The notes under the pieces are model-generated. The model was not told where the DNA came from and did no database searches. It saw nothing but the letters and a program-made list of their open reading frames with translations. From the NCBI GenBank assembly GCA_002451175.1, contig DKBI01000310.1, positions 6,845 through 12,868 on the forward strand: a DNA stretch of 6,024 nt, read 5' to 3'. Made by a program: the position numbers and the translations under genes. Shown here piece after piece: positions 1 to 5,390 of the stretch (within the stretch, counting starts at the first letter, position 1; each line of letters starts with the position of its first letter). Source of the DNA: Betaproteobacteria bacterium UBA6904. GTDB taxonomy: Bacteria; Pseudomonadota; Gammaproteobacteria; Burkholderiales; SG8-39.

Positions 1-1064
1 TCGAGCGGCTCCTCGCCGCGCCGCTGGCGATTCAGGCCGTGCTTGCGGCAGCCGATCGCGAAGCGGCTGGCGATCACGTCGGCGTGCTGACCGGTGCCGG
101 TCATGCGCGCGCCGAAGCGGGGGTCGTTCTCGCGGCCGCCGCGCAGCTGGCGGACGATGCTCATGACGTGCGCGGAACGCTCCGGGTAGTGCGTGCCGAG
201 CCACTCCTTGAACAGCGGCTTCACCTCGTGCGGCAGGCGCATCAGGATGTATCCCGCGCTGGTTGCGCCCGCCGCGGCGGCCGCGCCGAGCACGTCCTCG
301 ATCGAGGCGTCGGTCAGGGCGGGAATGATCGGCGCCACCATCACGCCGCAGGGCACGCCCGCCTGCGCCAGCGCGCGCAGCGTGTCCAGGCGCCGTTGCG
401 GGCTCGCGGCGCGCGGCTCCAGCCGGCGGGCGAGCTTGCGGTCGAGCGTGTTGATCGACACGAAGACCCTGGCCAGGTTCCTGCTCGCCATCGCGGAGAG
501 CAGGTCGAGGTCGCGCTCGACGAGCGCCGACTTGGTGACGATGGACAGCGGGTGATCGCACGCGGCGAGCACTTCGAGGATTCCGCGCATGATGCCGTAG
601 CGGCGCTCGATGGGCTGATAGCAGTCCGTGTTTGTGCCGAAGGCGATCGGCTTCACGGCGTAGCCCGGCCGCGCCAGCTCCCTGCGCAGGAGCTCCGCCG
701 CGTTGGTCTTCGCGAACAGGCGCGACTCGAAATCGAGCCCCGGCGACAGCTCGAGGTAGGCATGGCTCGGGCGGGCATAGCAGTACGCGCAGCCGTGCTC
801 GCAACCCCGGTAGGGATTGATCGACTGCTCGAACGGCACGTCCGGCGAGTCGTTCGTGGCGATGATCGAGCGCGCGCGTTCCTCGACGACGCGCGTCTCG
901 AGCGGCGCGGCCGGCTCGTCCTCGCGCACCCAGCCGTCGTCGAAGGCCTCGCGCGCGTCCGTCTCGAAGCGCCCCTGCAGGCGCGAGCGCGCGCCGCGCA
1001 GGTAGAGCGTTTCGCCTTTCGCGTCGAGCGCCTCGGCGGCAGAAGCTACAATCGCCTTGCCCAT
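1..1064 (-). CDS. PA0069-family radical SAM protein (SplB-like), C-terminus cut by window edge
   Basis: Reading leftward from an ATG at 1064, the frame stays open for 354 codons to the window edge. The protein carries the radical SAM cluster motif C88-x3-C92-x2-C95 in the context YRGCEHGCAYCYARPSH, typical of the PA0069/Rv2578c group related to SplB (spore photoproduct lyase). These cysteines should bind a 4Fe-4S cluster that cleaves S-adenosylmethionine. Other family-like blocks are FGTNTDCYQPIE (142-153), SIVTKSALVERDLDLL (174-189), MVAPIIPALTD (242-252) and the C-terminal C339 segment ending GLNR. Related proteins end soon after this point, so probably only 10-20 residues are missing. The substrate of this group is not established, and a DNA-repair-like role is inferred from SplB kinship. 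The ATG at 1064 is the only ATG, GTG or TTG at the expected N-terminus. The AGG before it abuts the start codon, so there is no usable Shine-Dalgarno site. A LexA-like box lies 6-25 bases upstream. Confidence 0.9.
   Translation of the reverse strand, partial: MGKAIVASAAEALDAKGETLYLRGARSRLQGRFETDAREAFDDGWVREDEPAAPLETRVVEERARSIIATNDSPDVPFEQSINPYRGCEHGCAYCYARPSHAYLELSPGLDFESRLFAKTNAAELLRRELARPGYAVKPIAFGTNTDCYQPIERRYGIMRGILEVLAACDHPLSIVTKSALVERDLDLLSAMASRNLARVFVSINTLDRKLARRLEPRAASPQRRLDTLRALAQAGVPCGVMVAPIIPALTDASIEDVLGAAAAAGATSAGYILMRLPHEVKPLFKEWLGTHYPERSAHVMSIVRQLRGGRENDPRFGARMTGTGQHADVIASRFAIGCRKHGLNRQRRGEEPL
1047..1052 (+). promoter_or_regulatory. Possible -10 element for the rightward operon
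   Basis: TACAAT differs from the sigma-70 -10 consensus TATAAT at one position and is one of the few AT-rich hexamers in this GC-rich stretch. It would place the transcript start near 1059, leaving a leader of about 20 bases before the MFS start at 1080. The matching -35 is poor: TCGAGC at 1024-1029, spaced 17 bases, agrees at three of six positions. The element lies inside the 5' end of the oppositely oriented radical SAM gene. If it is real, the LexA-like box lies just downstream of the start site and could act as a roadblock. Confidence 0.35.
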
Positions 1065-1069
1065 CCTGA

Positions 1070-1089
1070 CACTGTATACATGGACAGTA
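1070..1089. promoter_or_regulatory. Candidate LexA (SOS) operator between divergent genes
   Basis: The core at 1072-1087 is CTGT-ATACATGG-ACAG, an exact match to the CTGT-N8-ACAG pattern bound by LexA in Gamma- and Betaproteobacteria. Over 20 positions (1070-1089) it matches the Escherichia coli consensus at 16; the mismatches are at 1070, 1079, 1082 and 1083. The arms ACTGT (1071-1075) and ACAGT (1084-1088) form an inverted repeat. With about 70% GC and independent bases, the eight fixed bases should occur by chance roughly once per 100 kb or more. Finding them in a divergent gap next to an SplB-like gene is therefore suggestive. The box overlaps the MFS start codon (1080) and the most likely -10 region of the radical SAM gene, so LexA bound here could repress one or both. 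Binding is inferred, not shown. Confidence 0.65.
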
Positions 1090-1099
1090 TTCGCCGCAA
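1073..1099 (-). promoter_or_regulatory. Weak candidate promoter of the radical SAM gene, overlapping the LexA box
   Basis: On the minus strand, TATACA (1078 down to 1073) matches four of six positions of the -10 consensus. TTGCGG (1099 down to 1094) shares the TTG of the -35 consensus with a short 15-base spacer. A -10 element within the operator is a common design for LexA-controlled genes. Transcription from here would start about 1-3 bases before the ATG at 1064, giving an almost leaderless message, which fits the lack of a Shine-Dalgarno site. The match is weak and rests mainly on position. Confidence 0.3.
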
Positions 1100-2261
1100 C
1101 GTCGCCCTGCTCGCCGCCTGCCAGGCGATGCTGTTCACGAACAATTCGACGCTCATCGCCATCAACGGCCTGGCCGGCCTGGCGCTCGCGCCGATCGCGG
1201 CGCTCGCCACGCTGCCCGTCACGTGCTGGGTGATCGGCGGCGCGATCACCACGCTGCCCGCGTCCCTGTACATGAAGCGCGTCGGGCGCCGCAACGGCCT
1301 GATGCGCGGCGCCGCGGTGGGCATCGTCGGCGCGCTCGTCTGCGCGATGGCGATCAGCCTGCAGAATTTCTGGCTGCTGTGCGCCGGGACGCTGGTGTGG
1401 GGCACGTTCAACGCGTTCGGCCAGTACTACCGGTTCGCGGCCGCCGACGCGGCGAGCGCCGACTTCCGGCCCACCGCGATTTCGCTCGTGCTCGCCGGCG
1501 GGCTGGTGGGCGGGATTCTCGGGCCGACCACGAGCCGCTACACCATCGACCTGCTGCAGCCGAAATTCCTCGGCGCCTATCTCGCGCTGATCGCGTTCGT
1601 CGTCGTCACGATCGCGCTGATCAGCCGGATTCGGATTCCCGAGCCGAGCGCCGCCGAGCGATCGTCGACGGGGCGGCCGCTGCGCGAGATCGCGGCGCAG
1701 CCGAAGTACATCGTCGCCGTGCTCGCCGGCGCGATCGGCTACGGCGTCATGAACCTGCTCATGACGTCGACGCCGATCGCCATGGGCGCCTGCGGCCACC
1801 CTTATGGCGAGGCGGCCTTCGTGATTTCGTCGCACGTCATCGCCATGTTCGCGCCGTCGTTCGTCACCGGCGCGCTGGTCCGCCACTTCCGGGTGCTTCC
1901 GGTGATGTTCGCCGGCGCGCTGCTCAACCTGGGCGCGATCCTCGTCGCGCTCTCGGGCGTCGGCGTGCCGCAGTTCTGGTGGTCGCTCGTGCTGCTCGGC
2001 GTGGGCTGGAATTTCCTCTACGTCGGCGGCACGACCCTGCTCACCGAAACCTATCGGCCGGAAGAGCGCGCCAAGGCGCAGGGCGCGAACGACACCGCGA
2101 TCTTCGTGACGATGGCCCTGTCGTCGTTCAGCTCGGGCCTGATCGTCACCAACGCGGGATGGGAAAAGGTCAATCTTTCCGCGCTGCCCCTGATTGCCAT
2201 CGTCATGGCGGGGATCGCCTGGCTCGGCTGGCGCAGCCGGACGCGCCCCGCGGGGGCCTGA
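1080..2261 (+). CDS. MFS transporter, 12 membrane segments predicted, substrate unknown
   Basis: This 393-residue protein has the usual MFS length and an alternating hydrophobic profile consistent with twelve membrane segments, so it should sit in the inner membrane. A polar cytoplasmic loop (about 182-208) splits the two six-helix halves. The loop between helices 2 and 3 (YMKRVGRRNGLM, 64-75) is a degenerate MFS motif A that keeps the basic residues but lacks the usual Asp. The block GQYYRFAAADA (114-124) in the first half and LLTETYRPEERAKAQGANDT (320-339) in the second are conserved-looking loop motifs. I do not recognise a characterised subfamily. The frame is open far upstream, but that is the shadow of the radical SAM gene. 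The ATG at 1080 is chosen because helix 1 begins at once (VALLAACQAMLF) and no other ATG, GTG or TTG fits. There is no Shine-Dalgarno site. The stop lies 3 bases before the aldolase start, so it is likely the first gene of the operon and may supply that enzyme's substrate (inference). Confidence 0.85.
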   Translation: MDSIRRNVALLAACQAMLFTNNSTLIAINGLAGLALAPIAALATLPVTCWVIGGAITTLPASLYMKRVGRRNGLMRGAAVGIVGALVCAMAISLQNFWLLCAGTLVWGTFNAFGQYYRFAAADAASADFRPTAISLVLAGGLVGGILGPTTSRYTIDLLQPKFLGAYLALIAFVVVTIALISRIRIPEPSAAERSSTGRPLREIAAQPKYIVAVLAGAIGYGVMNLLMTSTPIAMGACGHPYGEAAFVISSHVIAMFAPSFVTGALVRHFRVLPVMFAGALLNLGAILVALSGVGVPQFWWSLVLLGVGWNFLYVGGTTLLTETYRPEERAKAQGANDTAIFVTMALSSFSSGLIVTNAGWEKVNLSALPLIAIVMAGIAWLGWRSRTRPAGA

Positions 2262-2264
2262 GCC

Positions 2265-3374
2265 ATGCGCGCGCCAGCTGAAATCGGCATGCGGCTCGAG
2301 GAAGTGGACACGCCCGCGTTGATCGTCGACCTGGAACCCTTCGAGCGTAATCTGCAGCGCCTGCGCGACGCGGTGGCGGGCCGCGCGCGCGTGCGAGCGC
2401 ATGCCAAGACGCACAAGTGCGCGGAGATTGCGCGCCGGCAGGTGGCGGCGGGCGCGGTGGGCGTGTGCTGCCAGAAGGTGTCGGAGGCCGAGGCGATGGT
2501 GGCGGGCGGAATCGGCGACGTGCTCGTCTCGAACGAGGTCGTCGGCGCGCCCAAGCTCGCGCGTCTCGCCCAGCTCGCGCGGCGCGCGCGGCTCGGGGTG
2601 TGCGTGGACGACGCCGGAAACGTCGCCGCACTCGAAGCGGCCTGCGCAGCGGCCGGATCGTCTCTCGACGTCTACGTGGAGGTCGACGTGGGCGCGCGAC
2701 GCTGCGGCGTGGCCCCGGGGGCGCCGGCGCTCGAGTTGGCGAAGGCCATTGCGCGCTGCGAGCACCTCGCGTTCTCCGGGTTGCAGGCCTACCACGGCGC
2801 CGCGCAGCACGTGCGCGCGGCGACCGAGCGCCGTGCGGCGATCGCCCAGGCCGCCGCCGCGGTGCGCGAGACGCGCGCGCGCATCGAGGCGGCCGGGATC
2901 GCCTGTGCGCGCGTCACCGGCGCGGGCAGCGGCAGCTTCATGTTCGAAATCGAGTCGGGCGCGTATGACGAGATCCAGCCCGGCTCCTACGTCTTCATGG
3001 ATGCGGATTACGCGCGCAACGAGTGGCAGGCGCCGCTGCCGCGCTTCGAGCATGCGCTGTTCGTGCTGGCCACCGTCATGAGCCGGCCGGTGCCGGAGCG
3101 CGCTGTCGTGGACGCCGGCCTCAAGGCGTCGAGCGTGGACTCCGGGTTGCCGCTGGTCTGGCAGCGCGAGGGGGTGCGCTGCGTGCGCGTTTCCGACGAG
3201 CACGGCGTCCTCGAGGTCGCCGCCGGGGCCGCATCGCCGGCGCTGGGCGAGAAGCTGCTGCTCGTCCCTGGGCATTGCGACCCGACGGTCAACCTCTACG
3301 AGCACTACGTCTGCGTGCGCTCGGGTCGCGTCGAGGCGCTCTGGTCGATCGACGCGCGCGGCGCGCTCGCTTGA
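2265..3374 (+). CDS. PLP-dependent D-threonine aldolase-like enzyme (DSD1/alanine racemase N-domain fold)
   Basis: This 369-residue protein has the full layout of the fold-type III D-threonine aldolase/D-serine dehydratase family. The N-terminal DTPALIVDLEPFERN (15-29) leads into RAHAKTHK, where K48 is the expected PLP-binding lysine. SGLQAYHG (171-178), TGAGSGSF (218-225) and QPGSYVFMD (238-246) fit the barrel and phosphate-binding loops. The C-terminal domain contains SDEHGVL (310-316) and PGHCDPTVN (335-343). The H337-x-D339 pair matches the metal ligands known for Achromobacter D-threonine aldolase (H347 and D349). The K-to-H distance is also almost the same (289 against 288). Known relatives cleave D-threonine and similar beta-hydroxy-D-amino acids to glycine and an aldehyde using PLP and a divalent metal. 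D-serine dehydratase activity is the main alternative, but that branch uses H-x-C for zinc. The start at 2265 has a weak GGGGG site eight bases upstream; the ATG at 2289 (M9) is also possible. The gene sits between two MFS genes, suggesting uptake coupled to breakdown (inference). Confidence 0.85.
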   Translation: MRAPAEIGMRLEEVDTPALIVDLEPFERNLQRLRDAVAGRARVRAHAKTHKCAEIARRQVAAGAVGVCCQKVSEAEAMVAGGIGDVLVSNEVVGAPKLARLAQLARRARLGVCVDDAGNVAALEAACAAAGSSLDVYVEVDVGARRCGVAPGAPALELAKAIARCEHLAFSGLQAYHGAAQHVRAATERRAAIAQAAAAVRETRARIEAAGIACARVTGAGSGSFMFEIESGAYDEIQPGSYVFMDADYARNEWQAPLPRFEHALFVLATVMSRPVPERAVVDAGLKASSVDSGLPLVWQREGVRCVRVSDEHGVLEVAAGAASPALGEKLLLVPGHCDPTVNLYEHYVCVRSGRVEALWSIDARGALA

Positions 3375-3385
3375 GCGCGATGGCC

Positions 3386-3406
3386 GGGGAGGCGCCCTGA
3401 AGGCGC
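3386..3406 (+). promoter_or_regulatory. Strong Shine-Dalgarno and small hairpin at the second MFS gene start
   Basis: GGGGAGG (3386-3392) is the best Shine-Dalgarno match in the window. It ends four bases before a CTG codon at 3397 that is in frame with the MFS protein. The bases 3392-3396 (GCGCC) and 3402-3406 (GGCGC) can form a five-base-pair stem with a five-base loop CTGAA, so the putative start codon lies in the loop. The nearest conventional in-frame start, GTG at 3427, is 34 bases from this site, too far to use it. The pairing is seen in the sequence; any effect on translation is inference. Confidence 0.5.
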
Positions 3407-4608
3407 GGCGGCTCGACTACGGCTGGGTGGTCGTCGCGGCGGCCTTCACGCTGATGTTCGTGGGCTTCGGCGCGGCGTATTCCTTCGCTGCCTTCTTCGC
3501 GGCGTTCCAGACCGAGTTCGCGGCGTCGCGCGCGAACGTCGCGCTGGTGTTTTCGGTGGCGGCGTTCCTGTGGTTCTCGCTCGGCGCGCCGGGCGGCGTG
3601 CTCGCCGACCGCCTCGGCCCGCGGCGCGTGACGCTTGCCGGGGTGGTCTGCCTCGTGGCCGCGCTCGGGCTGGCGAGCGTCGCGACGTCGGTCGAGGCGC
3701 TCTACGTCACCTACAGCGTCGGCATCGGCGTCGGCGTGGGCCTGACCTATGTGCCGTCGGTCGGCGCGGTGCAGCCGTGGTTCGTGCAGAACCGCGCGTT
3801 TGCCTCCGGGCTGGCCATCGCTGGCATCGGCGCCGGCAATTTTCTCGGACCGCTGCTCGCGACCTGGCTGATCGGTCTGGCCGGATGGCGCGCGGCTTAC
3901 CAGCTCCTTGCGCTCGGCGTGCTGGTGGTGGCGGGCGCCGCGGCCCTCGCCATCGACGACGATCCGGCGCGGCACGGCGCCGCCGGAGCGCCGCGCACGG
4001 ACCGCGCCGCGCTGCCCGGCGCGACGCTCGGCGAGGCGCTGCGCAGCGAGGCGTTCTGGATTCTCTACGCTTGCGGCCTGATCGCCTGCTTCGGCTTGTT
4101 CGTGCCCATGGTGCACCTGGCGTCCTTTGCGCAGGATCAGGGCTATGGCGAAGGCGAGGGCGTGGCGCTGGTCAGCCTGATCGGCCTGGGCAGCCTCGTC
4201 GGGCGCTTCACCATCGGCGGCCTGGCCGACCGCTTCGGGCGCCAGCCGTCGCTCGCGCTCATGTATGCCGGCCTGGGCGGGATGCTGATCGTCTGGTGGC
4301 TGGCGCGCGACTACTGGCTGCTCGCCGCATTCGCCTTCCTCTTCGGCGCGTTCTACGGCGGCTTCGTCGCGCTGTCGCCGACGATCGTCATGGATCTCTA
4401 CGGGCCGCGCGCGGTGTCCGGGATCATCGGGTTCCTGTACACGGGCGCGGGCATCGGCACGCTCTTCGGGCCGCCGCTCGCGGGCGCGGCCTACGACCGG
4501 TTCGGCACCTACAGCGCGCCGATCCTCGCCGGCGCGGCGCTGTCGTTCGTCGCGGCGGGCGGGATTCTCGTGCTCATCCGCCGCAGCCGCGCACGGCAAG
4601 GCGCATGA
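3397..4608 (+). CDS. MFS transporter of the monocarboxylate-porter/OFA-like type, probable CTG start
   Basis: Counting from the CTG, this is a 403-residue inner-membrane protein with twelve predicted helices. The N-terminus KARRLDYGWVVVAAAF has the basic patch plus YGW motif that opens helix 1 in MCT/OFA-type MFS proteins. GGVLADRLGPRR (66-77) is a clean motif A, repeated in the second half as GGLADRFGRQ (274-283). VQPWFVQNRAFASGLAIAGIGAGNFLGP (125-152) is also typical of this group, whose members move monocarboxylates and related organic anions. The exact substrate is not visible. A conventional GTG start at 3427 would fall inside the YGWVV motif and remove the basic N-terminus. The CTG at 3397 has a well-placed GGGGAGG, so I prefer it; a sequencing error in an ATG is an alternative. 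The gene overlaps the next by four bases (ATGA), implying translational coupling. Confidence 0.82.
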   Translation: MKARRLDYGWVVVAAAFTLMFVGFGAAYSFAAFFAAFQTEFAASRANVALVFSVAAFLWFSLGAPGGVLADRLGPRRVTLAGVVCLVAALGLASVATSVEALYVTYSVGIGVGVGLTYVPSVGAVQPWFVQNRAFASGLAIAGIGAGNFLGPLLATWLIGLAGWRAAYQLLALGVLVVAGAAALAIDDDPARHGAAGAPRTDRAALPGATLGEALRSEAFWILYACGLIACFGLFVPMVHLASFAQDQGYGEGEGVALVSLIGLGSLVGRFTIGGLADRFGRQPSLALMYAGLGGMLIVWWLARDYWLLAAFAFLFGAFYGGFVALSPTIVMDLYGPRAVSGIIGFLYTGAGIGTLFGPPLAGAAYDRFGTYSAPILAGAALSFVAAGGILVLIRRSRARQGA

Positions 4609-5390
4609 AGCGATCCGGCCGACCGCCGCGGCACCCGCCCGCGCTCAGCGTCAGCGAGGCGCGCGGCGTGCGCACGCTGCACGTCGGCGGCGAGGCGGTG
4701 CAGAGCGCGATGCGGCTGGACGACCCGCAGGCGCTCGCCCTCGATTACACGCGCTGCATGATGGCGTTCCTGCTGTTTCACCCGCAGCCGCGGGACCTGC
4801 TGATGATCGGCCTGGGCGGCGGGTCGCTCGCCAAGTTCGTGCACCGGCACCTGCGTAAGGCGCGCGCGCGCATCGTCGAGCTGGATCCCCGGGTGGTCGA
4901 GGTGGCGCGCAGTCTGTTTCACCTGCCGCCCGACGACGCGCGGCTTGCAGTCGAGGTCGGCGATGGCGCCGAGGCGCTCGCGCCCGATTGTGCCGACGTG
5001 CTGGTGATCGACGGCTTCGAGGACGAGTCGGTCCCCGGGGCGCTGACGTCGCAGGCGTTCTTCGATGCGACCTGGGGCGCGCTCGGCGAGCCGGGCGTGC
5101 TGGTGATGAATCTCATGAGCGACGACCCGCAGCTCGATCGCATTCTGCGGCGCATGGAGAGCACCTATGGCGGCGCGGTGCTCTGCCTGCCCGCGCTGTC
5201 GGACCCGAACGTGATCGTGTTCGCCCTCAAGGGGGCGCCGGCGCGGATGGCCTGGCGCGACCTGCGCGAGCGCGCCGATCGCCTGGAGGCGCGCTACGGC
5301 TTGCCCTTTCCGCGCTACGTGAACGCCCTGCGCCGCATGAACGCCTGCGATGCCGACGCGTTGATCGTGATCCCGGAGCCGGCCGCATGA
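4605..5390 (+). CDS. Spermidine-synthase-like protein with degenerate active site
   Basis: This 261-residue, probably cytoplasmic protein has a Rossmann-type methyltransferase/aminopropyltransferase core. MIGLGGGSLAKFVH (67-80) is the nucleotide-binding glycine loop, IVELDPRVVEVAR (90-102) carries the acidic residue expected to bind the ribose, GDGAEAL (119-125) follows, and VLVIDGFEDESVP (132-144) aligns with the D-x-x-D-P catalytic strand of spermidine synthases. There E139 seems to replace the second aspartate, and the proline pattern differs. The polyamine-binding Tyr/His/Glu block expected before the glycine loop appears as ALDYTRCMMAFLL (44-56), without the usual H-E pair. The fold call is firm, but true aminopropyltransferase activity is doubtful; a methyltransferase-like or binding role is possible. 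The start ATG overlaps the upstream MFS stop, and the gene's own stop overlaps the next start, so it is translated within the operon. The N-terminus is short, basic and proline-rich, with no signal peptide. Confidence 0.75.
   Translation: MKRSGRPPRHPPALSVSEARGVRTLHVGGEAVQSAMRLDDPQALALDYTRCMMAFLLFHPQPRDLLMIGLGGGSLAKFVHRHLRKARARIVELDPRVVEVARSLFHLPPDDARLAVEVGDGAEALAPDCADVLVIDGFEDESVPGALTSQAFFDATWGALGEPGVLVMNLMSDDPQLDRILRRMESTYGGAVLCLPALSDPNVIVFALKGAPARMAWRDLRERADRLEARYGLPFPRYVNALRRMNACDADALIVIPEPAA

Noticed and set aside
39..1079. Long plus-strand open frame upstream of and in frame with the first MFS gene, as if a 740-residue fusion
   Set aside because: Its translation is low-complexity Arg/Ala/Val-rich, and the opposite strand encodes a well-conserved radical SAM protein. 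It is an antisense shadow of high GC; the MFS protein begins at 1080.
2203..2631. Minus-strand open frames across the MFS-aldolase junction (to 2051) as possible overlapping genes
   Set aside because: They are Arg/Pro/Ser-rich with no conserved features, and both plus-strand genes here have strong family motifs.
3392..3406. GCGCC/GGCGC hairpin as an intrinsic terminator between the aldolase and the second MFS gene
   Set aside because: The stem is only five base pairs and has no following T run, and the next gene starts within it, so termination here is unlikely.
3289..4599. 436-residue minus-strand open frame opposite the second MFS gene
   Set aside because: Composition is Arg/Ala/Glu/His-rich with no domain pattern, and the plus strand encodes a clear twelve-helix MFS protein. 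High-GC codon bias produces such frames.
3570..4604. Plus-strand upstream extension of the spermidine-synthase-like frame
   Set aside because: The upstream translation is an Arg-rich out-of-frame shadow of the MFS gene; the conserved domain begins after the ATG at 4605.
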